The notes beneath the pieces were generated by a model. It had not been told where the DNA came from. It worked only from the letters and a program-made list of their open reading frames with translations, and did no database searches. A program made the position numbers and the translations under genes. Source: Clostridiales bacterium (GTDB lineage: Bacteria > Bacillota > Clostridia > Oscillospirales > Oscillospiraceae). From it: a stretch of 42,448 nucleotides of DNA. The stretch spans positions 1 through 42,448 of the forward strand of contig JALFOM010000030.1 of assembly GCA_022782265.1 (NCBI GenBank), given 5' to 3'. Positions 14,876 to 22,700 of this stretch are shown here, one piece after another (position 1 is the stretch's first letter; each line of letters starts with the position of its first letter).

Positions 14876-15763
14876 ATGAAAAAAAATTCGCCGAAACTGA
14901 ATGACAGAGGGAAGGATTTTCTCAAAAGCATGTGCTTTCTCTCCCCCAGCCTTCTGGGCGTGGGCATCTTCTTTATCCTGCCCTTCTGCGTGGTGGTCTA
15001 CTACTCCCTGATCGACGGGGTTGGATCGAAGAACTTTGTGTTCCTCCAAAATTTCATAAAGCTGTTCGATAACTCCGCTTTCCGGCTGGCCGCCAAGAAC
15101 ACCCTGACTTTCTCTGCCATGGCCGTGCCTCTGGCAGTCGTTCTGTCCATGGTCCTGGCGCTGATGCTGGAAAGCCGCATTCCGCTGAAATCCCAGTTCC
15201 GCACCTTCTTTTTAAGCCCCATGATGGTCCCTGTGGCCTCCGTGGTGCTGATCTGGCAGGTGCTCTTCAACTACAACGGCACGGTCAACGAGTTTCTCAT
15301 GCTCTTCGGCGCAGACAAGGTCGACTGGCTCCAGTCCCAGTTTGCCCCGGTGGTGGTGCTTCTTCTGTTTTTGTGGAAGAATCTGGGCTACAACATGATT
15401 CTCTTCATGGCCGCCCTGAATAACATCCCCAAGGAGCTGCTGGAGGTGGCCGACGTGGAGGGCGCCAGCGAGATGTATAAATTCTTTGCCATCAAGCTGC
15501 GCTACCTGTCCCCCACGGTGCTGTTTGTCACCATATTGTCCCTGATTAACTCCTTCAAGGTGTTCCGGGAGGTGTATCTGCTGGCCGGGGCCTACCCCTA
15601 CGAGGCGCTGTATACCCTCCAGCACTTCATGAACAACACCTTTGATTCCCTGGACTATCAGAAGCTCTCCGCCGCCGCGGTGCTGATGGCGCTGGTGATG
15701 GTGGTCATCATCGCCCTGCTCTTCAAGGCGGAGGACTGGTTCGGAAAGGACGTGGAGGGATGA
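14876..15763 (+). CDS. Sugar-type ABC transporter permease (UgpA/MalF class)
   Basis: A 295-residue inner-membrane permease with six hydrophobic segments. It has the MalF/UgpA-type coupling loop EAA motif, here LLEVADVEGASEMYKFFAIKLRYLSPTVLF, in which EVADVEGAS-x-G-like residues contact the ATPase, and the family N-terminus SPSLLGVGIFFILPF. It overlaps the next permease gene by 4 bases (ATGA), so the two form a heterodimer from one transcript. The nearest solute-binding gene is the propeller-SBP lipoprotein upstream. No ABC ATPase is in the window; many Firmicutes share one MsmK-type ATPase encoded elsewhere. Substrate unknown, probably a carbohydrate or glycan fragment. Confidence 0.93.
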   Translation: MKKNSPKLNDRGKDFLKSMCFLSPSLLGVGIFFILPFCVVVYYSLIDGVGSKNFVFLQNFIKLFDNSAFRLAAKNTLTFSAMAVPLAVVLSMVLALMLESRIPLKSQFRTFFLSPMMVPVASVVLIWQVLFNYNGTVNEFLMLFGADKVDWLQSQFAPVVVLLLFLWKNLGYNMILFMAALNNIPKELLEVADVEGASEMYKFFAIKLRYLSPTVLFVTILSLINSFKVFREVYLLAGAYPYEALYTLQHFMNNTFDSLDYQKLSAAAVLMALVMVVIIALLFKAEDWFGKDVEG

Positions 15764-16635
15764 AGAAAAAACGCTATTTTGGCCGGGGCGCCATGTTCCT
15801 GCTCTGTGCCTTCTTCGCCGTGGCCTTTCTGCTGCCCACGGTGCTGACCATCACCAACTCCTTCATGTCCGAAAGCGAGATCAACGCAAACTACGGCATG
15901 GTCTTCTCCACCACCACCGGGGGCTACGTCTCCGAAAAGGTGAATCTGAAGTTTATCCCCGACAAGGTAACTTTATCCCAGTACATCACGGGTCTGGTGA
16001 AAAGCCCGGAATACCTGCTGAAATTCTGGAACAGTGTGATTCTGGTGGTGCCCATCGTGATCTTTCAGGTGGCCATCGCCTCCGTGGCGGCCTACAGCTT
16101 CACCCGCTGGCGGGGGAAGCTCCGCAGCGGCATTTTCTTCTTTTATGTGATATTGATGCTCATGCCCTACCAGGTCACCCTGGTGCCAAACTACCTGGTC
16201 AGCGACTGGCTGGGCATTCTGAACACCCGCTGGTCCATCATTTTCCCCGGCATGTTCGCCCCCTTCTCCGTGTTTCTGCTGACCAAGTTCATGCGCCGCA
16301 TCCCCTACTCCCTCATTGAGGCCGCCAAGGTGGACGGCGCCGGAGAGTGGGATATCTTCACCAAAATCTGTCTTCCCCAGTGCCGCTCAGCCCTGTATTC
16401 CATCGCCATTCTGGTGTTTATCGACTACTGGAACATGGTGGAGCAGCCCCTGATCCTTCTGCAGGACGCGGAAAGCCAGCCTTTGTCGGTGTTTCTCTCC
16501 AGCATCAACGCCGGGGAGATCGGTCTGGCCTTCGCCATGGCAACCGTATACATGATCCCCTCACTGCTGCTGTTTCTCCACGGTGAGGAATATCTGGTGG
16601 AGGGCATCGCCAACTCCGGCAGCGTAAAAGGATAA
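15760..16635 (+). CDS. Sugar-type ABC transporter permease (UgpE/MalG class)
   Basis: A 291-residue permease partner with six predicted helices. The EAA loop is clear: SLIEAAKVDGAGEWDIFTKICLPQCRSALYSIAIL. VLMLMPYQVTLVPNYL and the FLLTKFMRRIPYSL segment before the EAA loop are typical of MalG/UgpE proteins. The N-terminal region contains a ~50-residue extracellular loop between helix 1 and 2 with YVSEKVNLKFIPDKVTLSQY, the stretch that normally reads 'T..NY'. It overlaps its partner and ends 68 bases before the HlyD-like gene on the same strand, so all may share a transcript. Confidence 0.93.
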   Translation: MKKKRYFGRGAMFLLCAFFAVAFLLPTVLTITNSFMSESEINANYGMVFSTTTGGYVSEKVNLKFIPDKVTLSQYITGLVKSPEYLLKFWNSVILVVPIVIFQVAIASVAAYSFTRWRGKLRSGIFFFYVILMLMPYQVTLVPNYLVSDWLGILNTRWSIIFPGMFAPFSVFLLTKFMRRIPYSLIEAAKVDGAGEWDIFTKICLPQCRSALYSIAILVFIDYWNMVEQPLILLQDAESQPLSVFLSSINAGEIGLAFAMATVYMIPSLLLFLHGEEYLVEGIANSGSVKG

Positions 16636-16703
16636 GCCAAATGCCTCCCCTAACAGGGGAATCTATATGTAATTCTATTTCGATTTGACGAGGAGAAAAG
16701 CTC

Positions 16704-18332
16704 ATGGAAGTCAAAGTGAAAAACAGAGGATGGGTCAAAAACGCCGCCATTATCTTTCTGGCGGTGATGCTGGTACTTACCTTCTTCTCCAACACCTTTA
16801 TGAACCACTCCCTGGCTGAGGTGGCTACCCAAAGCGTCACCAACGGCTCCATCACCGCCAAGGTGCGCGGCACCGGCACAGTGGAATCCAACGGCAGCTA
16901 CCAGGTCAAGGCCGGGGCCACCCGGGAGATCCGCGCCGTCATGGTCAAGGAGGGGCAGGAGGTCAACCAGGGCGATGTGCTCTTTGTTCTGGGCGAAGGC
17001 CCCAGCGAGGAGCTGGACGCCGCCACGGAAAACCTGCGTCAGCTCCAGCTCAGCTACCAGCGCACCGCGGTGAACATGCCCAGCTTTGACTACTCTCTGG
17101 ACGAACGGAATATTGAAAAGGCCAAGGAGACCCTGGCCAGCGCGCAGGCCGCTGAGAACAGTGCCAAGGCCGCGCTGGAGCAGAACGCCAACGTCCCCGA
17201 AGCCGAGCTGAAGGCCGCCCAGGCCCGGCTGGACAGCGCAAATCAGGCCCTGACCGACGCCAGGGCCGAGCTTCAGACCAGATACGACGCCGCTTTGGTC
17301 CTCCGGGATCAGGCCCAGGCCAGACTGCAGGAGCTGCTGAACAACAAGCCCGAAGAACCGGAAGAGGGCAGTGAGGAGGACAGCAGCTACCAGCAGCAGC
17401 TGGCCGCCGCCCAGGCGGAGCTGGACGCGGCAAACGCCCTGCTGGAATCCCTTGACCCCAGCGTTGACCCCACGGTAAAGGCCGCCCAGGCGGAAGCGGA
17501 CGCCGCTCAGGAGGCGCTGGACGCCATTTTGAACCGGGCCGGCCCCTATGCCGAGAGCTACAACCAGGCCGTAGAGGCCCGGAAGGCCGCCGAGGACGAG
17601 CTTTTCACCCTGGAATACAACCTGAACCAGGCCAAAATTCAGAACAACAAGACCGCCGCTGCCGCCGCGCTGGAGCTGCAGGATATGGCCCAGCAGATTG
17701 AAAAGGCCAAAAAGCAGCTGGCTGAACTCAGCGGCGGAGAGGATAACCAGGTGACCGCAAACGTGGGCGGCATCATTGAATCCATCGCCTACACCGCAGG
17801 CAGCACCGCCCCCAAGGACGAGGTGCTCTGCACCATTCAGGTGCCGGATATGGGCTACTCTCTCAGCTTCTCCGTCACCAACGAGCAGGCCCGCCGCCTC
17901 CGCGTGGGCGACAGCGCCAGCGTCACCAACTACTACTGGGGCAGCGAGATCACCGCCACTCTGACCAACATCAAGACCGACCCCAAAAACCCCCAGACCA
18001 GCAAGCTGCTGACCTTTGACCTGAGCGGCGATGTAAACGCCGGGTCCGAGCTGACCATTTCCGTGGGCCAGAAGAGCCAGAATTACGAGATCATCATCCC
18101 CAACTCCGCCATACGGACAGACAGCAACGGCAGCTATGTGCTGACGGTTGAGGCCAAAAACTCCCCCCTGGGCAACCGCTATATCGCCCAGCGGGTGGAT
18201 ATTGAGGTCGTTGCCGCCGACGATGTAAATTCCGCCGTCACCGGCGATCTGAGCTACGGCGACTTTGTGATCACCACCAGCAACAAGCCGGTGCAGAAGG
18301 GCGACCAGGTGAGAATGGCGGACGGAAACTGA
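16704..18332 (+). CDS. HlyD/MacA-like membrane-fusion (adaptor) protein with long coiled coil
   Basis: A 542-residue protein with a basic N-terminus, one membrane anchor (about 13-30), a beta-barrel/lipoyl entry region (VRGTGTVESNGSYQVKAGATREIRAVMVKEGQEVNQGDVLFVL, the classic lipoyl half-motif), a long Ala/Glu/Gln-rich coiled coil (about 115-380), the second lipoyl half (ANVGGIIESIAYTAGSTA), then barrel and membrane-proximal domains ending with GDFVITTSNKPVQKGDQVRM. In Firmicutes such proteins work with MacB-type ABC exporters or peptide exporters. SD GAGGAG precedes ATG 16704. The next gene starts one base after its stop and encodes a MacB-periplasmic-like protein, so the two surely work together; the expected ATPase and FtsX-type permease are missing nearby. 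Confidence 0.88.
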   Translation: MEVKVKNRGWVKNAAIIFLAVMLVLTFFSNTFMNHSLAEVATQSVTNGSITAKVRGTGTVESNGSYQVKAGATREIRAVMVKEGQEVNQGDVLFVLGEGPSEELDAATENLRQLQLSYQRTAVNMPSFDYSLDERNIEKAKETLASAQAAENSAKAALEQNANVPEAELKAAQARLDSANQALTDARAELQTRYDAALVLRDQAQARLQELLNNKPEEPEEGSEEDSSYQQQLAAAQAELDAANALLESLDPSVDPTVKAAQAEADAAQEALDAILNRAGPYAESYNQAVEARKAAEDELFTLEYNLNQAKIQNNKTAAAAALELQDMAQQIEKAKKQLAELSGGEDNQVTANVGGIIESIAYTAGSTAPKDEVLCTIQVPDMGYSLSFSVTNEQARRLRVGDSASVTNYYWGSEITATLTNIKTDPKNPQTSKLLTFDLSGDVNAGSELTISVGQKSQNYEIIIPNSAIRTDSNGSYVLTVEAKNSPLGNRYIAQRVDIEVVAADDVNSAVTGDLSYGDFVITTSNKPVQKGDQVRMADGN

Positions 18333-18333
18333 T

Positions 18334-19425
18334 ATGAAAGCTAAAGCACGGAAAAAGAGAATATTCCTGCTTGCGCTGAACGCTGTGCTGGTGCTTTTGG
18401 CCCTGCTCTGCCTGCTGACAATCCGTATTCTCTCCGCAAACATGGAGGCGCAAAGGGCGGCGGAGCGCTGGCAGGGAGAGAGCGGCACTGCGTTTCGCCA
18501 GATCAGCTGCTATCTGCCCGTGGACGAAAAACAGAGTCTGAACGACATGTACGCCTTTCGCTACAAGCTGCTGGACGCGCTGCACAAGGCCGCGCTGGAC
18601 ATTGACAACGACGAGAGCCTGTTTGTGGACGCTTGGAGCGCGGTGGACAAGCTCACCGTTTCCAGCTCCCGGGCCAGCGGCGAGGCCTCAGTCATCGCCG
18701 TGGGGGGCGAGTTCTTTCAGTTCCACCCCATCCGGCTTCTCAGCGGCAGCTACCTCTCCGAAAACGACCTGATGCAGGACCGGGTGCTGCTGGATGAGGA
18801 TCTGGCCTGGCTGCTGTTCGGCGGCACGGAGCTGACCGGCATGAGCCTGAAGATCAACGGCGTGCCTTTTGTGGTGGGCGGCGTCATCGAGCGGGAGCAG
18901 GATTTTGCCAGCCAGCGGGCCTACACCGTGGGTCAGGGGCTTTACATGTCCTATGACGCCTACGTCAGTCTGACAGGAAACGAGCAGGCCATCACCTGCT
19001 ACGAGCTGGTGATGCCCGAGCCGGTGAAGGGCTTTGCGCTGGACACAGTCAAAACCAACTTCACCCTGGGCCGGGGAGAGGCGCTGGAGAACACCGGCCG
19101 CTTCAGTCTTTTGCGGCTCTACAAGCTGCTGGGCCAGACCGGCACCCGCTCCATGCAGGCCATGGGGCTGATGTACCCCTACTGGGAGAATGCCGCACGC
19201 TGCGTGGAGGATATCTGCGTTATCCTGCTGCTGGCCGCCACGGTGTTTGCTGTGATCCCCCTGGTGACGGCGGTGGTGTACGCCGTCCGGCTTATCAAGC
19301 GGGGCAAGGAGGGGCTGGAGGAGCAGGTTCTGCCCCGGATTAAGGACAGCGCCGAAGAGGCCGTCCGGGTTCGGCAGCGCCGCCGCTGGGAAAAGCAGCA
19401 CGGGCTGCACGAGAAGAAACAGTGA
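18334..19425 (+). CDS. MacB-periplasmic-domain-like membrane protein, partner of the adaptor
   Basis: A 363-residue protein with an N-terminal membrane segment (about 9-31), an extracellular domain of ~250 residues and a second membrane segment (about 288-313), then a basic cytoplasmic tail rich in Arg/Lys/Glu. The extracellular domain resembles the MacB periplasmic core domain: IAVGGEFFQFHPIRLLSGSYLSENDLMQDRVLLDEDLAWLLFGGTELTGMSLKINGVPFVVGGVIE follows the 'G.y..f......G..f.......VvL....A..LFG.......i.i.g..f.VvGV' pattern. MacB itself has four helices and a fused ATPase; this protein has only two helices and lacks FtsX. One base separates it from the adaptor gene. I call it an orphan or divergent exporter component. 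Confidence 0.7.
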   Translation: MKAKARKKRIFLLALNAVLVLLALLCLLTIRILSANMEAQRAAERWQGESGTAFRQISCYLPVDEKQSLNDMYAFRYKLLDALHKAALDIDNDESLFVDAWSAVDKLTVSSSRASGEASVIAVGGEFFQFHPIRLLSGSYLSENDLMQDRVLLDEDLAWLLFGGTELTGMSLKINGVPFVVGGVIEREQDFASQRAYTVGQGLYMSYDAYVSLTGNEQAITCYELVMPEPVKGFALDTVKTNFTLGRGEALENTGRFSLLRLYKLLGQTGTRSMQAMGLMYPYWENAARCVEDICVILLLAATVFAVIPLVTAVVYAVRLIKRGKEGLEEQVLPRIKDSAEEAVRVRQRRRWEKQHGLHEKKQ

Positions 19426-19431
19426 TTCAAT

Positions 19432-19460
19432 CAAAGGGTCTCTCTCGGAGGGACCCTTTG
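19432..19460 (+). terminator. Hairpin terminator after adaptor operon
   Basis: Stem CAAAGGGTC (19432-19440) / GACCCTTTG (19452-19460), followed by a short T-containing run (TTATTTTC). Moderate strength. Confidence 0.6.
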
Positions 19461-19523
19461 CCGTTATTTTCTCAGGCGCCTATTTCCCTCTTTCCTAAGA
19501 TTTCTTAAAATTTTAACTTTTTG

Positions 19524-19553
19524 TTGACAAATTGTAACCTTTTGGTGTAAGAT
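19524..19553 (+). promoter_or_regulatory. Promoter of the GH25 gene
   Basis: -35 TTGACA (19524-19529), 18-bp spacer, -10 TAAGAT (19548-19553). Just upstream, 19494-19508 holds CCTAAGATTTCTTAA, which in reverse resembles the TTAAGAAAT-TTAAGG box of the propeller-SBP genes with one base missing. Confidence 0.6.
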
Positions 19554-19589
19554 ATAGTTACCATAATATTTGACCCGGAGAACATTGCC

Positions 19590-21410
19590 ATGAACGAACT
19601 GAAAAACAAACTGAACATAGATAAGCTCAGGCAGCTGCCCTGGAAGCGTATCGCTCTGATTGGGGCGCCCTGCCTGCTGATCGTTGTGCTGGCCCTGGTC
19701 TTTTCGCTGGTAACGAACAAGCCCGCTCCCACGCCGGAAAGTCCGGAAAGCCCGAAGCCCGCGGTTGTCGCCGTGGTTCCCACCACGCCCAGCCCCTCCC
19801 CCAGCGCCGCCCCGGTAGCGTCGGAGGACGCGGAGGGCATCAAGCTCCAGCTGAAGCTCAGCTCCACAGAGGAGGATCTGCAGATCACGGTCTGCGATGA
19901 AAAGGGCGAGGCCATCACCGGCGTGGAATTTGAGCTGAAGCTGACCTACCCGGACAAGACCGGGCACGCCTTCAAGACCGGCACCGACGGGCGGCTCTAC
20001 CGCACGAAACTCGCCGCCGGAGAATACAAGGTGGAGCTGCTGGAAAAGGAGGGTTATGTGCTCCCCGCTGCCCAGAGCATCACCGTGAAGGCCAGGCTTC
20101 AGTATGTCCCCATCTCCAACGTGTCTCAGCAGGCCGAGGTCAAGCCTGTGACCCAGCTCCCTGAGGAGGAGACCAAACCCGCCCAGGCGCAGGAGGCCCC
20201 GGCGGCGGAGGCCGAGGAGATCCAAACCCCGGAGAGCAGCGGCGATGTTATCATCATCGGCGGCACGGACGAGCCGGTGGTCAAGGACGACGGCAGCGGC
20301 AGTCTTGTGCTGGAGGAGACCAAACCGGTTCTGGACGCAAGCGGCCGCCCGGTCTACGATTACAGCTATGAGACCGGCGCAAACGGCTGTCTGCTGCTCA
20401 GCGAGAACGGCCAGGAGAGCGACGTAATGCCCGTTGAGGAAAACGGCCGTCTGGCCTACGGCATGCGCCGTGTCACCACCATTCTGCGCAGCGACGCAAA
20501 CGGCGTGACCGAGGTCACAGAAATCCCGGCGGTGCCGGAGGAGGGCGTGGAGTACATAACGGAAGAGAGCGCCCAGCGGGTAGAGGTTATGGACACCGCC
20601 GGCGTCCCCTTCTCCGCCTACAAAATCACCGCCACTCCGGCCACAGAGACCGTCACCACCCCTGTGGGCTGGCAGACAGAGAACGGCAAAACATTTTACT
20701 ACGACTTAAACGGAAACAAGGTCACGGGCCTGAAGAGCATCGACGGCAAGCTGTACTATTTTGACGACAGCGGCGTGAAGGCCAGCTCTCTGGGCATCGA
20801 CGTGTCCTATTTCAACGGCGAGATCGACTGGAACAAGGTAAAGGCCCAGGGCATCGACTTTGCCATCATCCGCGTGGCGGGCCGCACCTGGGGCAGCGGC
20901 ACACTGTTTGAGGACAGCAACTCCTACAAGCAGATGGAAAACGGCGGCGAGTATCTCCAGCAGGCCAAGGCCGCAGGACTGAAGGTGGGCGTGTATGTGT
21001 ATTCCTCCGCCATCAACACCAACGAGTCCGTGGAGGAGGCCAGCCTGGCCCTGAACATTCTGAACGGCACAAAGCTGGATCTGCCGGTGTATATCGACAT
21101 GGAGTATTCCGGCGACTACCCCAACGGCCGGGCCGACAAGCTGACAGCCCAGCAGCGCTATGAGATCGTGGAGGCCTTCTGCACCACCGTCAAGAGCGGC
21201 GGCTACACTCCGGGCGTCTACGCCGGGCAGTATTACTTTGAAAACGGGGCGCTGAATTTCTCCCAGGTGTCCAAATACAACGTGTGGCTGGCAAGCTACA
21301 CCCGGGACCAGAAGCTGCCCAGCTTCAGCGGCTACAACATGTGGCAGTTCACCTCCGCCGGCACAGTCAACGGCATCAGCGGCAATGTGGATCTGAACGT
21401 AATATTCTAA
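19590..21410 (+). CDS. Membrane-anchored GH25 lysozyme with Cna-B-like domain
   Basis: A 606-residue cell-surface hydrolase. A membrane anchor (about 20-42) is followed by a Pro/Ser-rich stalk, a Cna-B/SpaA-like beta-sandwich (about 85-175: QITVCDEKGEAITGVEFELKL...GRLYRTKLAAGEYKVELLEKEGYVLP), a Glu/Ala-rich linker, an uncharacterised middle region, one or two choline-binding-like repeats (GWQTENGKTFYYDLNGNKVTG, about 357-400) and a C-terminal GH25 muramidase from residue 402. Catalytic residues are visible: Asp404 in LGIDVSYFNG and Asp503/Glu505 in VYIDMEY. The enzyme cleaves the MurNAc-GlcNAc bond of peptidoglycan. It is monocistronic with its own promoter and a strong terminator. Confidence 0.93.
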   Translation: MNELKNKLNIDKLRQLPWKRIALIGAPCLLIVVLALVFSLVTNKPAPTPESPESPKPAVVAVVPTTPSPSPSAAPVASEDAEGIKLQLKLSSTEEDLQITVCDEKGEAITGVEFELKLTYPDKTGHAFKTGTDGRLYRTKLAAGEYKVELLEKEGYVLPAAQSITVKARLQYVPISNVSQQAEVKPVTQLPEEETKPAQAQEAPAAEAEEIQTPESSGDVIIIGGTDEPVVKDDGSGSLVLEETKPVLDASGRPVYDYSYETGANGCLLLSENGQESDVMPVEENGRLAYGMRRVTTILRSDANGVTEVTEIPAVPEEGVEYITEESAQRVEVMDTAGVPFSAYKITATPATETVTTPVGWQTENGKTFYYDLNGNKVTGLKSIDGKLYYFDDSGVKASSLGIDVSYFNGEIDWNKVKAQGIDFAIIRVAGRTWGSGTLFEDSNSYKQMENGGEYLQQAKAAGLKVGVYVYSSAINTNESVEEASLALNILNGTKLDLPVYIDMEYSGDYPNGRADKLTAQQRYEIVEAFCTTVKSGGYTPGVYAGQYYFENGALNFSQVSKYNVWLASYTRDQKLPSFSGYNMWQFTSAGTVNGISGNVDLNVIF

Positions 21411-21412
21411 GC

Positions 21413-21455
21413 AAAACAATCCCTCTCTTTCGGTTTGAAAGAGAGGGATTGTTTT
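21413..21455. terminator. Bidirectional terminator between GH25 gene and DUF4317 gene
   Basis: Stem of 18 bp, AAAACAATCCCTCTCTTT (21413-21430) and its complement (21438-21455), bounded by A-run and T-run, between convergent genes. It overlaps the stop codon of the minus-strand gene by two bases. Confidence 0.9.
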
Positions 21456-22593
21456 AATCCTCTGTAATATTGATGCCCACGCCGTTGACCTCCACGCCGC
21501 TGTCGGCGGCGATGAGGATATATTTCCGCCCGTCGATCACCCTGGTCTGCACCAGATAGCTGAACTTGGGGTCCACGCTGATCTTTACCTCAGGGGTGGC
21601 GATGGCAAAGCGGCGGCTGTCGATCAGGTTGGCGGGGCGCAGCTCCGCGTCCTCCCCAAAGCTCTCCCGGCAGCGGCCCTGAAAATCGTCGATCCGCTCT
21701 TCGGACAGGCCGCTGTTTTTCAGAATGTCCCCCAGCTCCCCCTGAGAGATGGTCAGCGGCTCCGGATCCCGGCTCTCCTTATGGGCCTCCAGCCGCTCCC
21801 GCAGCTGCTCATGGACGGACTGGACCACATCATAGCTACACTCCTTTTCCAGCGCCTGGCTCAAAGCCTCGTGGAAGGCCTCCCGCTGGTGTCCGGCGGA
21901 CATGGGAACCTGGGTGCGGAACACCGCGTCGATGAAATCCTGATGGATCTCCTCGGTATTCTTGGAGTAAAACAGGGCGTTATAAATGTTGGCGGCCCGG
22001 TCGTCAAAGCTGGGGAACATGAAGCCCAGTTCCGGGGCGGCCACGATCTGGCCCGGGGCGAAATTCTGGAAGCGGCTCTCCTCCGGGCAGTAGCCGAACT
22101 GCACCTTTCCGGCCTTCACCGGGCAGATGCTGCAGAGGATATAGCTGAACACCTGGTCTGAGCCGTCACGGTCCTGCTGGCCGTCCCTGCCCCGGTAGGG
22201 CACGTCATAGTTGTCATGGGCCAGAAGGATCACATAGCTGCTGTCCTCCATGTTAATGGAATTGATCACGCACTGATAAAAGGCATTTCTCAGCTCCTCG
22301 TCCTTCAGCTCGGTCTTTCGCAGGGCGGAGAGCAGCCGGTGCTCGTCGCTGTCCATGACCTGCTTTGTGGCGAAGGAGATGTCGATCAGGTTCTTCCCCA
22401 GCGCCCCGGACAGGGACTTTTTCAGCAGCTGCAGGTATTTTTCCGCCTCCTCCTGGCTGAGCAGGCCCATAGACTCGTCTATGGTGGCAATGATCTCCCG
22501 GCTGCTGTTGACGTAGCAGCCGTAAATATGGCTGATGCTGCTCCGGTCCAGCCGGATGCGGCGGCGTATTTCATTCAGTTCTCTTTGATTCAT
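21454..22593 (-). CDS. DUF4317 family protein
   Basis: A 379-residue cytoplasmic protein. The start MNQRELNEIRRRIRLDRSSISHIYGCYVNSSREIIATIDESMGLL is the characteristic opening of the DUF4317 family, which is common in Lachnospiraceae and Oscillospiraceae and has no known function. The middle has DISFATKQVMDSDEHRLLSALRKTELKDEELRNAFYQ and RFQNFAPGQIVAAPELGFMFPSFDDRAANIYNALFYSK. I start it at ATG 22593, where GGAG lies about 8 bases upstream; the frame extends nine codons further but without an SD. No membrane or catalytic motif is evident. Monocistronic, with TTGAAT (22661-22666) / CATAAT (22638-22643) as promoter, overlapping the T-tract of the upstream terminator. Confidence 0.9.
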   Translation of the reverse strand: MNQRELNEIRRRIRLDRSSISHIYGCYVNSSREIIATIDESMGLLSQEEAEKYLQLLKKSLSGALGKNLIDISFATKQVMDSDEHRLLSALRKTELKDEELRNAFYQCVINSINMEDSSYVILLAHDNYDVPYRGRDGQQDRDGSDQVFSYILCSICPVKAGKVQFGYCPEESRFQNFAPGQIVAAPELGFMFPSFDDRAANIYNALFYSKNTEEIHQDFIDAVFRTQVPMSAGHQREAFHEALSQALEKECSYDVVQSVHEQLRERLEAHKESRDPEPLTISQGELGDILKNSGLSEERIDDFQGRCRESFGEDAELRPANLIDSRRFAIATPEVKISVDPKFSYLVQTRVIDGRKYILIAADSGVEVNGVGINITED

Positions 22594-22637
22594 GGTAAAG
22601 CTCCGATCTGCCCCGGTCAAGCCGGCGGCAGTACAAC

Positions 22638-22666
22638 ATTATGCCATAAGCCCGGCAAAAATTCAA
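22638..22666 (-). promoter_or_regulatory. Promoter of DUF4317 gene
   Basis: Minus-strand -35 TTGAAT (22661-22666), exact 17-bp spacer, -10 CATAAT (22638-22643). Confidence 0.6.
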
Positions 22667-22694
22667 CCCGCTTCGGCGGAAAGGCCGAAGCGGG
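22661..22694 (-). terminator. Terminator of LRR gene operon
   Basis: Stem CCCGCTTCGGC (22667-22677) / GCCGAAGCGGG (22684-22694) with T-run on the minus strand immediately below (22659-22663 region), only a few bases after the LRR gene stop. Confidence 0.85.
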
Positions 22695-22700
22695 TGTGGA

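Noticed and set aside
16650-18488. 612-codon open frame on the minus strand
   Set aside because: Shadow of the adaptor gene; composition is Gly/Leu/Val-rich and it crosses two real genes.
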